A DNA stretch of 64,000 nt. Source: Cerasicoccus sp. TK19100. Its GTDB lineage: Bacteria; Verrucomicrobiota; Verrucomicrobiia; Opitutales; Cerasicoccaceae. The notes under the pieces were generated by a model. It was given only the letters and a program-made list of their open reading frames with translations. It searched no databases and was not told the DNA's origin. Shown here one piece after another: positions 17,743 to 26,717 of the stretch; position 1 is the first letter of the stretch; each line of letters starts with the position of its first letter. Location of the stretch: NCBI RefSeq assembly GCF_027257155.1, contig NZ_JAPWDU010000001.1, positions 62,001 through 126,000 of the forward strand. Direction: 5' to 3'. The position numbers were made by a program, and so were the translations under genes.

Positions 17743-18054
17743 CCAAAGCACAGCTTCAATAAAGGCGTTGAAGCCGATTTTTAGCGGTTCTGAGGAGCTT
17801 TGAAAGGGGATGGTTTTGGAATTATTTGGCGTGCTGTGCTCTTATATTCCCGTTTTCGTGGAACAAACTGGAACAATTCGAGAGCCAAGTGCGTGAGTTG
17901 CCCAAGGGGTTTGATTAGACGACGAAGCGCAGCGCAGTCGGTCCGAAGGACTTGCGAAACCCGCGTTTAGTTGACCCTTGAAAGCGGATTTATCCTCAGA
18001 ATTTGCTACGCGCAGAAGGCAGTTCTTGCTGATTCGTTAAATTTTCAATCACGC

Positions 18055-18090
18055 AACCCACGTCTTCCATAAGGCGCGGGCTTTTTCGTG
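18055..18090 (+). terminator. Orphan Rho-independent terminator upstream of nifJ
   Basis: Stem CCCACGTCTT / AAGGCGCGGG with CCAT loop (18057-18080), then CTTTTTCG. There is no annotated protein gene between tRNA-Gln and this hairpin, so it ends either the tRNA read-through transcript or an unannotated RNA or gene remnant at 17743-18050. Confidence 0.65.
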
Positions 18091-18198
18091 TCTGAAAATT
18101 TATACCTTAGTAAAATTGCTAAATAAAATCAAAATTACCATTAGTTTTGCTTGCGCTGTTTGTTTTGATTAGTTAGTTTTTCTAATCGTAAAGCAACC

Positions 18199-21100
18199 AT
18201 GAATAAGCCAAACGTATTTGCCATCACCGACGCCAATGAGGCAGCAGCGTCGGTGGCCTATCGACTCAGCGAGAACATCGCGATCTATCCCATCACGCCG
18301 TCGACCCCCATGGCCGAGCTTTCCGACGAATGGTCGCAGGCGGGTAAAAAGAACCTGTGGGGGGACATTCCCACGGTCGTTCAAATGCAGAGCGAGGGCG
18401 GGGTCGCTGGGGCGCTCCACGGTGCGCTGACCGCCGGCACACTGGCCACGAGCTTTACTGCGTCGCAGGGGCTTCTGCTGATGATCCCCAACATGTATAA
18501 GATCGCCGGCGAGCTGACGCCCTTCGTGCTGCACGTAACCGCCCGTAGCCTGGCGACGCATGCGCTGTCGATCTTTGGCGATCATTCGGATGTGATGGCC
18601 TGCCGCCAGACCGGCTTTGCGATGCTTTGCTCCAACAGCGTGCAGGAGGCGCAGGATTTCGCCGCAATCGCCCACGCGGTCACTTTGAAATCACGGGTGC
18701 CGTTTCTGCACTTCTTTGACGGCTTCCGCACCTCGCACGAGATAAACACCTACGAGCCGCTGAGCAACGACGTGCTCGACCAACTGATCGACCGCGATGC
18801 GCTGAAGGCCTTCCATGACCGCGGGTTAACGCCGGACGCGCCGATGATCCGCGGCACTGCACAAAACCCGGATGTGTTTTTCCAGGCGCGCGAAGCGGCC
18901 AATGGCTTTTACGACGCGCTGCCTGAGATCGTCGAGCGGGTGATGGCGCAGTTTGCCGAGCTGACCGGCCGGCGTTATGATTTGTTTGAGTATAGTGGGC
19001 CCGACGATGCGACCGACGTCGTCATCGTGATGGGTTCAGGGGTAGAGACCTGCCAGCAAGCCGCCGATGCGCTCAATGCAGAGGGGCGCAAAGTCGGCGT
19101 GCTGGCGGTCAGACTTTTCCGCCCGTGGTCGCTGCAGCACTTCGTCGAAGCGCTGCCGAAAACGGTGCAACGCATCGCCGTGCTGGACCGCACAAAAGAG
19201 CCTGGCGCGCTCGGCGAACCGCTTTATCAAGACGTCATTACCGCGCTGCGCGAGGCGAAGGACCTGGGCAAGCTCGACGCCGAGCCCGCTGTTATCGCCG
19301 GGCGCTATGGCCTGGGCAGCAAGGAATTTAACCCGGCGATGGCCAAAGCGGTTTTCGATAACCTGCTCGACCCCGAGCCGATCAACCATTTCACCGTGGG
19401 TATTGTTGATGATGTCACCCACCGTTCACTGCCGGTCGATGAAGACTTTCAGGTTGCTTACGGGGACCAGTTCTCCGCCGTCTTCATCGGCCTTGGCAGC
19501 GATGGCACCGTCGGCGCGAACAAGAACACCATCAAGATTATTGGGGAGGAAACGGACAACTGCGCGCAGGCTTACTTTGTTTACGATTCCAAGAAAAGCG
19601 GCGCGATGACGGTCAGCCACCTACGCTTTGGGCCGAAGCAAATCAAAGCGCCATACTTGGTCGAGAGCGCGAACTTTGTCGGCATTCATCAGTGGCAGTT
19701 CGTCACGAAATACGACGTGCTCAAATACGCCTCGCCCGGGGCAACGGTCCTGATGAACTCGCCGTTCCCGCCGGAGAAAATCTGGGCTAAGCTGCCCTTT
19801 GAGGTGCAGCAAACGCTGATCGAAAAGCGTCTCGAGCTCTACACGATCGACGCCTACGCCGTGGCGCGCAAGGCCGGCATGGGCGGGCGCACTAACACCA
19901 TTATGCAGACCTGCTTTTTCGCGATCTCGGGCATCCTGCCGAAGGATGAAGCCATTGCGAAGATCAAGGGTGCCATCGAGAAGACTTACATGCGCAAAGG
20001 CCCGGCGATTGTGGAGAAAAACTTCGCCGCCGTGGACATGGCGCTCAGCTCACTTTACCTGGTAGACCTCCCCGCCGCCGCCAACTCCTCCATAGCCTTC
20101 CCACCGGCGGTGGCGGCGGAGGCACCAGACTTCGTTCAACGCGTGACCGGCGTCATGCTGCAGGGCGATGGCGACAAGCTGCCCGTCTCGGCCTTCCCGG
20201 TCGACGGCACATGGCCCTGTGCAACCAGCCAATGGGAAAAGCGCAATATCGCCACGGAAATTCCCGTCTGGGACCCCGATGTTTGCATCCAGTGCGGCAA
20301 GTGCGCGCTCGTCTGCCCGCACGCGACGATCCGCTGCAAGCATTATCCCGAAAGCGCGCTCGACGAAGCGCCGGACGATTTTCTCTCCGCGCCGTTTAAG
20401 GACCGCAAGATCGCCGGGCACCGCTATACGATCCAGGTTGCGCCGGAGGACTGCACTGGCTGCGGGCTCTGCGTGACCGCTTGCCCGGCCAAAAACAAAG
20501 CCAACCCGCGCGAGAAAGCCATCAACATGCGGCCGTATCAGGAAACTGTGGCGTTGGAAAAGAAGCGCTGGGATTTCTTCCAGGAACTGCCTCGCCCCGA
20601 GCGTACCGAGCTGGGCTTGAGCACTCGCGATACGCAACTGCGCGAACCGCTCTTTGAGTTCTCGGGTGCCTGCGCGGGCTGCGGTGAAACGCCTTACTTG
20701 AAGCTGCTCACTCAGCTCTTCGGCGACCGCCTGCTCATCGCCAACGCGACCGGGTGCTCGTCCATCTACGGGGGCAATTTGCCCACCACGCCTTACACGA
20801 CCGACGAGAACGGCCGCGGCCCGGCCTGGAGTAATTCGCTCTTCGAGGACAACGCGGAGTTCACCATGGGCATGCGGTTGGCCGTCGATAAAAAGACGGA
20901 AATCGCCCGCCGCCTACTGGAGCAATTCGCGCCACAAGTCGGCGACATGCTGGCCCGCGAAATCCTGATGAGCCACCAGAAGGACGAGATGTCCGTCTTC
21001 GCCCAACGCGACCGCGTGGCCGAGCTCAAGCGTAAGCTGGCCGGCATCGATGACCCAGCGGCCAAGCGGCTGCTGACCTTTGCCGACTTCCTGGTCCGCA

Positions 21101-21774
21101 AGAGTGTGTGGGGTGTCGGGGGCGATGGCTGGGCCTACGACATCGGCTTCGGCGGCCTCGACCACGTCCTGGCCAGCGGGCGCAACGTCAACATCCTGGT
21201 GCTCGATACGGAGGTTTACTCCAACACTGGCGGCCAAGCCTCGAAGTCCACACCGATGGGCGCGGTGGCGAAGTTTGCCGCTGGCGGAAAAGAAACTCCC
21301 AAGAAAGACCTCGGTCTCATCGCGATGGGTTATCAAAATGTTTACGTGGCCAAGATCGCCATGGGCGCGAGCGAGCGGCAGGTCATCCAGGCCTTCGATG
21401 AGGCAGAAAGCTTTGACGGGCCGAGCCTGGTCATCGCCTACAGCCACTGCATCGCCCACGGATATAACCTCAACTTCGGCCTACAACAGCAAAAGTTGGC
21501 CGTGGACAGCGGGCACTGGCCGCTCTACCGCCACGATCCAAGAAGGCTGGAGCAGGGCGAGCCCGCGCTACAACTGGATAGCAAGTCCGCGAAAAAATCC
21601 CTCAAGGAATACGTGGACAACGAGGTCCGCTACCGCGCATTGGCTCAAGTCAACCCCGCGCGCTCGAAGGACTTGATCAACCGGGCCGAGGCAATCGACG
21701 GCGATCAACGCCGGCTCTATGAAAACCTTGCCCAGGTCAACAAACCCAAACCCGACACCGGGGCACCGATTTAA
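18199..21774 (+). CDS. nifJ: Pyruvate:ferredoxin (flavodoxin) oxidoreductase
   Basis: Single-chain homodimeric PFOR of 1191 residues. It oxidises pyruvate plus CoA to acetyl-CoA and CO2 and passes electrons to ferredoxin or flavodoxin, cytoplasmic. Domain order: gamma/alpha pyrimidine-binding region at the N-terminus (NEAAASVAYRLSENIAIYPI, AELSDEW); domain II (DVVIVMGSGVETCQQAADAL, FRPWS); a gamma region with GLGSDGTVGANKNTIK; two [4Fe-4S] motifs CIQCGKCALVCPHATIRC and CTGCGLCVTACPAKNK; a proximal cluster Cys pair CAGCGETPYLKLL; and the TPP-binding domain (GDGWAYDIGFGGLDHVL, VYSNTGGQASKSTP). All expected Cys are present. The enzyme is oxygen-sensitive in most hosts, implying fermentative or microaerobic capacity. 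Partner gene downstream. Confidence 0.97.
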   Translation: MNKPNVFAITDANEAAASVAYRLSENIAIYPITPSTPMAELSDEWSQAGKKNLWGDIPTVVQMQSEGGVAGALHGALTAGTLATSFTASQGLLLMIPNMYKIAGELTPFVLHVTARSLATHALSIFGDHSDVMACRQTGFAMLCSNSVQEAQDFAAIAHAVTLKSRVPFLHFFDGFRTSHEINTYEPLSNDVLDQLIDRDALKAFHDRGLTPDAPMIRGTAQNPDVFFQAREAANGFYDALPEIVERVMAQFAELTGRRYDLFEYSGPDDATDVVIVMGSGVETCQQAADALNAEGRKVGVLAVRLFRPWSLQHFVEALPKTVQRIAVLDRTKEPGALGEPLYQDVITALREAKDLGKLDAEPAVIAGRYGLGSKEFNPAMAKAVFDNLLDPEPINHFTVGIVDDVTHRSLPVDEDFQVAYGDQFSAVFIGLGSDGTVGANKNTIKIIGEETDNCAQAYFVYDSKKSGAMTVSHLRFGPKQIKAPYLVESANFVGIHQWQFVTKYDVLKYASPGATVLMNSPFPPEKIWAKLPFEVQQTLIEKRLELYTIDAYAVARKAGMGGRTNTIMQTCFFAISGILPKDEAIAKIKGAIEKTYMRKGPAIVEKNFAAVDMALSSLYLVDLPAAANSSIAFPPAVAAEAPDFVQRVTGVMLQGDGDKLPVSAFPVDGTWPCATSQWEKRNIATEIPVWDPDVCIQCGKCALVCPHATIRCKHYPESALDEAPDDFLSAPFKDRKIAGHRYTIQVAPEDCTGCGLCVTACPAKNKANPREKAINMRPYQETVALEKKRWDFFQELPRPERTELGLSTRDTQLREPLFEFSGACAGCGETPYLKLLTQLFGDRLLIANATGCSSIYGGNLPTTPYTTDENGRGPAWSNSLFEDNAEFTMGMRLAVDKKTEIARRLLEQFAPQVGDMLAREILMSHQKDEMSVFAQRDRVAELKRKLAGIDDPAAKRLLTFADFLVRKSVWGVGGDGWAYDIGFGGLDHVLASGRNVNILVLDTEVYSNTGGQASKSTPMGAVAKFAAGGKETPKKDLGLIAMGYQNVYVAKIAMGASERQVIQAFDEAESFDGPSLVIAYSHCIAHGYNLNFGLQQQKLAVDSGHWPLYRHDPRRLEQGEPALQLDSKSAKKSLKEYVDNEVRYRALAQVNPARSKDLINRAEAIDGDQRRLYENLAQVNKPKPDTGAPI

Positions 21775-21860
21775 ATTCAAAATGATAAATGCAAAATTCA
21801 AAAAGGCTAACAGGCAGCCATTCTGATTTTGCATTTTGAATTCATAATTTTGCATTTCCC
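21775..21860. repeat. AT-rich inverted repeats between nifJ and the DHOD-like gene
   Basis: The 86-base spacer is made of near-repeats of AATTCAAAAT and AAATGCAAAATTCAAAA. Inverted counterparts TTTTGCATTTTGAATTC and ATAATTTTGCATTT follow around the centre GGCTAACAGGCAGCC. It folds into a long, weak, AT-rich hairpin. Unlike the GC-rich coding flanks, it looks like an inserted small repeat. Confidence 0.6.
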
Positions 21861-22865
21861 ATGAATCTCACCACGCAATACCTCGGGCTGGAGTTGGCCC
21901 ATCCGTTCATTCTGGGCGCGTCGCCGCTGGCCTCCAACCTCGACCGCGTGCGACAGGCAGAAGATGCTGGCGCGGCCGCGATCACCCTGCACTCGCTTTT
22001 TGAAGAGCAGGTCGTGCACCATGAGGAGGGGCTCGATGCGCACGTCTTTGCGCATGAGGAAAGCTTTGCCGAGGCGGAGAGCTATTTCCCGAAAGAAGTG
22101 GAGTATCACTACGGGCCGGACGAGTATTTGGCGCACCTGGCGGCGGCTAAGGCAGCGGTCGATACACCGATCATTGCCTCGCTCAATGGCACGCATTTGA
22201 GCGGCTGGTCACACTTTGCGCGGGAGATCGAAAAGGCCGGTGCCGACGCGCTGGAGCTCAATCTGTATTACCAGCCGCATGTGACCTACGAAACCGCGGA
22301 CAATGTGGAAACCCGCCTGGAGGAGATCGTGAAGTCCGTCTGCGGAACTATCGACATCCCGGTGGCGGTGAAGCTCTCACCGTTCTTCACTTCGCTGGGA
22401 CACTTCGCGCGTCGGCTGGAAGATGCGGGAGCCAAGGGCCTGGTGCTCTTTAACCGCTTTTACCAGCCGGATATTGACATCGAGGAGCTGGAGCTTACGT
22501 CCACGCTCGCCCTGTCGGACTCATCGGATCTGCTGCTCCGGTTGCGTTGGCTGGCAGTGCTCTTTGGGCGCAATCAGCTGGACCTCGCCTGCACTGGCGG
22601 CGTGCACACGCGTGATGACGCCATCAAGGCGCTGATGTGTGGCGCGGACGTCGTGCAAATCGTTTCCGAACTGCTGACCCACGGGGTGGGGCGGCTTGAG
22701 TCGCTGCGCCGTGAGCTCAGCGATTGGCTGGAGGCGCATGAATACGAATCCCTCGCGCAATTGAAGGGCAGCATGAGTTACCAACATGCGCCAAATCCCG
22801 AAATTATCGAGCGTGGCAACTACGTTCGAATCCTGCAATCATGGGAGCCCAAAGCGTCTGTTTGA
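21861..22865 (+). CDS. Dihydroorotate dehydrogenase-like protein (PFOR-linked)
   Basis: 334-residue FMN-dependent TIM-barrel protein of the dihydroorotate dehydrogenase superfamily, of the group often found next to nifJ. Signatures: MNLTTQYLGLELAHPFILGA; SLNGTHLSGW; ALELNLYYQPHV (the classic family has NxSCPN here; the catalytic Cys/Ser is not retained); IPVAVKLSPFFTSLGHFARR; and phosphate/FMN loop LACTGGVHTRDDAIKALMCG with ADVVQIVSELL. The altered active-site motif suggests it is not a true PyrD. Likely reads reduced ferredoxin or acts as an accessory oxidoreductase; inferred from neighbourhood. Confidence 0.82.
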   Translation: MNLTTQYLGLELAHPFILGASPLASNLDRVRQAEDAGAAAITLHSLFEEQVVHHEEGLDAHVFAHEESFAEAESYFPKEVEYHYGPDEYLAHLAAAKAAVDTPIIASLNGTHLSGWSHFAREIEKAGADALELNLYYQPHVTYETADNVETRLEEIVKSVCGTIDIPVAVKLSPFFTSLGHFARRLEDAGAKGLVLFNRFYQPDIDIEELELTSTLALSDSSDLLLRLRWLAVLFGRNQLDLACTGGVHTRDDAIKALMCGADVVQIVSELLTHGVGRLESLRRELSDWLEAHEYESLAQLKGSMSYQHAPNPEIIERGNYVRILQSWEPKASV

Positions 22866-22954
22866 GGCGATTATGGGATATCAGTTCCCGTTGAGTTGAG
22901 GGCTGATCCGGCGCGTTGGCCACGCATGATTTTATATGCGCTGCGGCGCTTCGA

Positions 22955-24025
22955 TTACCGTCGGCTTGCGCGCCAGAAAAGGTATCCACCGAGCGCCTGA
23001 TAAGCGAAATTGGGTACCCAGATCAGTAAATCCGGTCGCATCGTGGGGTGTTTTTCCAACCACGAGCAGAAGATGAACACGACGAAGTAGGAAATGGCCA
23101 GTAGCAACGCCAAGGCAAAGTTGGCATAGGTCTCGGTGCGGCTGGCCTTGATGCCGAGCGGGATCGCCACCAGCGACAGCGAAAGCACGGCAAAGGAGAA
23201 CGAAAACTTCTTCTGAATCGCCGTCTGCAGCTCAATGCGTTTTTCGAAGGCATCCTCGGCATCGGAGTTAATCGCCGCCTGCCGCAGCTCCATCAGTTCG
23301 TCGATGGCTTTGATCGACAGCTTGGTCTGTTTCTTATCGCCGAGAATGTCGGCGAGGGACAGGCGGAACTCCGAGCGCTCAAACTCCAGAATGGGCATAT
23401 CCGCAAGATTGGCCGGAGTGTCGGGGTCCATTAGCTGGACGTTGGCGTCAAACACGGTCAGCACGATCTCGGTGGTACCTTCGTCAAAGTCCAGCAAGGC
23501 GCGTTCACCTTGTAGCTGGCGTTGGGCGCGCCATTTATCGTCGAGCTCCCACACGTGGATTTCTCTCAGCTCGTTGCCTTCGCGGCGCTCGGTGAAGATT
23601 ATGTAGCCAGGAAAGTCCTTCACGAATGTGCGCGGCGCAAAGAAGCTGAGCGGGTCCGTCTTCACGGCACCCTGCAGCGTGGTGCGAAACGCGGTGTCGG
23701 CAATGGGTGCGTAGTAAACATTGATCACGCCTGAGAGCACCACCCCCAGTAAGGCCAGGGCAAAGACCGGCGCGGTAATCCGCCAGAGGCTGAGGCCCGC
23801 CGCCTTCATGGCGACGATTTCATTCTGCGCCGAGAGACGGCCCAGCACGAGCAGGATCGCCGTCAGCAGGCCCAGGGGGAGGGCGTAGGGCAGCATGACC
23901 GGAATCGTGATGCCGATCAGGTAGAAGAACATTTCGCCGGAGATCTGGCCATTGGCCAACGGCCCGCCGACGACCTTGATCATCTTAAAGAAGACGAGCA
24001 CGAACACAAAGACGGCCACCGCCAT
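22955..24025 (-). CDS. LptF/LptG-type lipopolysaccharide export permease
   Basis: Inner-membrane permease of the YjgP/YjgQ family, which with LptB extracts LPS for export by the Lpt bridge. Two N-terminal TM clusters (VAVFVFVLVFFKMI; FFYLIGITIPVMLPYALPLG, then the conserved LSAQNEIVAMKAAGLSLWRI) are followed by a periplasmic beta-jellyroll region (~110-250) and C-terminal TM helices (FSFAVLSLSLVAIPLGIKA; FALALLLAISYFVVFIFCSW). The first ATG (24025) falls inside what should be TM1. In-frame codons upstream encode the family-like RLHRYIFGQLLLAGA but contain no ATG, GTG or TTG before the stop of the upstream gene. Homology therefore extends to about 24073 and the true start is unclear. Confidence 0.83.
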   Translation of the reverse strand: MAVAVFVFVLVFFKMIKVVGGPLANGQISGEMFFYLIGITIPVMLPYALPLGLLTAILLVLGRLSAQNEIVAMKAAGLSLWRITAPVFALALLGVVLSGVINVYYAPIADTAFRTTLQGAVKTDPLSFFAPRTFVKDFPGYIIFTERREGNELREIHVWELDDKWRAQRQLQGERALLDFDEGTTEIVLTVFDANVQLMDPDTPANLADMPILEFERSEFRLSLADILGDKKQTKLSIKAIDELMELRQAAINSDAEDAFEKRIELQTAIQKKFSFSFAVLSLSLVAIPLGIKASRTETYANFALALLLAISYFVVFIFCSWLEKHPTMRPDLLIWVPNFAYQALGGYLFWRASRR

Positions 24026-24124
24026 CGCGCCCGCTAAAAGTAATTGCCCAAATATGTATCGGTGTAATCGGATGCGGCAAGATTGTGCACTACCGCGCTG
24101 CGAGTAAAGCGAGGAAACGCGACT

Positions 24125-26575
24125 TTAATTCAGCGGCAGGGGGATGCGTTGCAGGCTGCGGGACGAGTTGCCCACGCAGATGTTAAACTCGTGGTGCTCC
24201 AGCTCCCAGGCGGCGCTGGCGGGATTGTAGGTCAGCAGCTCGCGGTAGGGGATGGCAAACATCGCCTCCCGGGTCTCGCCGGGAGCCACTTTCACCTTGG
24301 CGAAGTCGATCAACGCACGCGGTGGTCGGCCGGCTGGCGGGTTAACCCACTCCAGATATATTTGCACGACTTCCTTGCCCGCGCGGTCGCCGGTGTTGGT
24401 CACTGGAACGGTCAGGGCGATTTCTCCGCCTTCGTGGAGCGTGCCGACCAACTGGGGAGCGCCAATCTCAAACGTCGTGTAGGACAGCCCGAAGCCAAAG
24501 GGAAACACCGGCGCGAGCCCCGCTGTATCGTAGTGACGATAGCCGACCATCAGGCCCTCGCCGTAGTCGGTTTTTCCGTTTTCACCGGGATAATAATGCA
24601 TGCTGGGAACCTCCTCCCAGCAGTTTGGGTGGGTGTCGGGCAGCTTGCCGCTGGGGTTGACCTCGCCAAAGAGCACGTTTGCAATCGCGGCACCACCGGC
24701 TTGCCCGGGGTAGTAGGCCTCCAGCAGCGCAGGAACGCTGTCCAGCCAGTCGCGGTAATCGACGGGCGTGCCGTTCTTGAGCACGACCACGGTCTGGGGA
24801 TTGGCGGCGGCCACACGGCGGATTAGCTCAGCCTGGCGACCGGGTAGTTCGAAGAATTTTCGGTCGCAGGCTCCACCCTCAAATTGGTTGCTTAAGCCGC
24901 CGGCGATGACGACGGCGTCGCAGGTTTTTGCCAGCTCGACGGCTTCTTCAATCGGGTCCTGGCTAAAGGGCGTCTCCCAGCCAAAGTGCATGCCGCCACG
25001 GGTCTTGGTTTTGCGGTAAATGACGAGCAGCTCGACTTCGCGGGCTTTGGTAATCTCCAGCTCAAACTCGCCTGATAGGTTGGCATAGGCGCTTTCGAAA
25101 TTGCCCTCGTCGAAGTCATTCCAGCAATCGATGACGGTCTCGCCGTCGAAATCGACACGGCCTATTCCTTCCTGGGTGGCGATGGAGAAGCGGTATTTGC
25201 CGGGCTGGGGCAGGCGGAGTTTTCCGGTCCAGCGGACCACGTAATCGTTGCGCGGCAGGCCGGTGGCGGGGGATGCCCAGCCCCAGGAAAAGTCGATCTG
25301 CGCATCGGTCTGAGTAACGCTGGGGGCATCGTCGGCGAGGAACTTTTTCACCTCAAAGTATTCGGCCGTCAGGCCCTTGCCGAAGTCGCTTCCAGAAGGG
25401 GCGAGATAATCGGCATGCACCGTAGGCAGATTGCTTCCCTGGGAGCAGCCTTCGGCAAAGAGCACCTCCGCATCATCGCCCACCAGATCGCGTATGCCTT
25501 GCAGCGGGCTGATCGAAAAATACGGGCTGACGGACGCACTGCCGCCGCCGCCGAGGCGCGCATTGGCGGCGTTGGGGCCGATCACGGCGAGACGCTTGAT
25601 CCGGCTGCGGTCCAGCGGGAGCACCGCTCCGTCGTTTTTAAGTAAGGTAATCGCCTCTTCGGCGGCGCGCTGGGCAACCGCGCGGTGGCGAGGGGAATCC
25701 AGCTCGGGGGGGGAGTAGCGCTCGCCTTTGCGGGCGGGTTCGCATTTTTCGTAAAGGTCGATTAAGCGCTGCATACGGCGCTGGATCTCGGCTTCGTCGA
25801 TAAGGCCGCGATCGAGCGCGTCACGCAGGCGTTCGGCGGTGAGCACCTTGCCCGGGCCGGGCATTTCCATATCGCAGCTGGATTGGATCGCGCCTTCGCC
25901 CTGCAAGGCGGTCCAATCTGAAACAATGAATCCATCGAAGCCCATCTCGTCGCGAAGCACGCCTTGCAGCCACTCACGGCTGTCACCTGGGTATTCGCCA
26001 TTGATCGGGTTATAGCAGGTCATCACCGCCCACGGATCGGCTTCGCGAAAGGCGATGGCGAAGATCTTTAAATACAGTTCGCGCAGGGTGCGCGGGTCGA
26101 CTTCGGCACTGATCTTTTTCTGATCAAACTGCTGGTTGTTGCAGGCGAAAGACTTGATGCAGGCCGAGGTTCCCTCCGATTGAATGCCGCGAATGATCGC
26201 GCTGGCCATTTTGCCCGCAAGGACGGGGTCTTCGGAAAAGGTCTCGTAGTTGCGCCCGCCACAGGGCAGGCGATGCAGATTGACCATCGGGCCCAACAGC
26301 ATGCGGCAGTTTTTGGCGCGGGTTTCGCGGCCCAGGGCGGCACCAACTTCCTCGATCAGCGCGGGGTTCCAAGTCGCCGCCATCCCCACCGAAGTCGGAA
26401 AGCAACTGGCGCTGCCGTAGGGCGGGGCAACCAGGGTGACACCGTGGCCACAGTCGGCGACCTGCATGGGCGGAATGTCCATGGAAGGCACGCCGGGGAA
26501 ATTCCAGGCATCAAGGCCGGCAAACAGCCTTAGTTGTTCTTCAAGCGGGGGAACAGCGATTTTATCAACAGACAT
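24125..26575 (-). CDS. Glycoside hydrolase family 3 beta-glucosidase with PA14 domain
   Basis: 816 residues. GH3 (alpha/beta)8 N-terminal domain: GRNYETFSEDPVLAGKMASA, KSFACNNQ and GFIVSDWTALQ, in which the SDW Asp is the expected nucleophile. The C-terminal alpha/beta sandwich (AVIGPNAANARLGGGGSASV) carries an inserted PA14-type beta domain about 375-520 (LTAEYFEVKKFL, VVRWTGKLRLPQPGKYRFSI). A fibronectin-III-like C-terminal domain ends it (EIALTVPVTNTGDRAGKEVV). No signal peptide: it starts MSVDKIAVPPLEEQ, so it may act in the cytoplasm. It likely hydrolyses beta-linked oligosaccharides; PA14 in GH3 often adds substrate specificity. Its stop codon is in the same frame as the following permease ORF. 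Confidence 0.92.
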   Translation of the reverse strand: MSVDKIAVPPLEEQLRLFAGLDAWNFPGVPSMDIPPMQVADCGHGVTLVAPPYGSASCFPTSVGMAATWNPALIEEVGAALGRETRAKNCRMLLGPMVNLHRLPCGGRNYETFSEDPVLAGKMASAIIRGIQSEGTSACIKSFACNNQQFDQKKISAEVDPRTLRELYLKIFAIAFREADPWAVMTCYNPINGEYPGDSREWLQGVLRDEMGFDGFIVSDWTALQGEGAIQSSCDMEMPGPGKVLTAERLRDALDRGLIDEAEIQRRMQRLIDLYEKCEPARKGERYSPPELDSPRHRAVAQRAAEEAITLLKNDGAVLPLDRSRIKRLAVIGPNAANARLGGGGSASVSPYFSISPLQGIRDLVGDDAEVLFAEGCSQGSNLPTVHADYLAPSGSDFGKGLTAEYFEVKKFLADDAPSVTQTDAQIDFSWGWASPATGLPRNDYVVRWTGKLRLPQPGKYRFSIATQEGIGRVDFDGETVIDCWNDFDEGNFESAYANLSGEFELEITKAREVELLVIYRKTKTRGGMHFGWETPFSQDPIEEAVELAKTCDAVVIAGGLSNQFEGGACDRKFFELPGRQAELIRRVAAANPQTVVVLKNGTPVDYRDWLDSVPALLEAYYPGQAGGAAIANVLFGEVNPSGKLPDTHPNCWEEVPSMHYYPGENGKTDYGEGLMVGYRHYDTAGLAPVFPFGFGLSYTTFEIGAPQLVGTLHEGGEIALTVPVTNTGDRAGKEVVQIYLEWVNPPAGRPPRALIDFAKVKVAPGETREAMFAIPYRELLTYNPASAAWELEHHEFNICVGNSSRSLQRIPLPLN

Positions 26576-26717
26576 AAAAGGCAGGGATATCGTTGGATCA
26601 AACGTTAGTTATAGCTGAAGATTTGCCAATCCTTTTATTCGGTTAATGGTGCGTGATTCAGGGCGATATATTAACTTATTGCTTTAGTGTCTTGGAAACT
26701 TCAGCTAGAAACGATTT

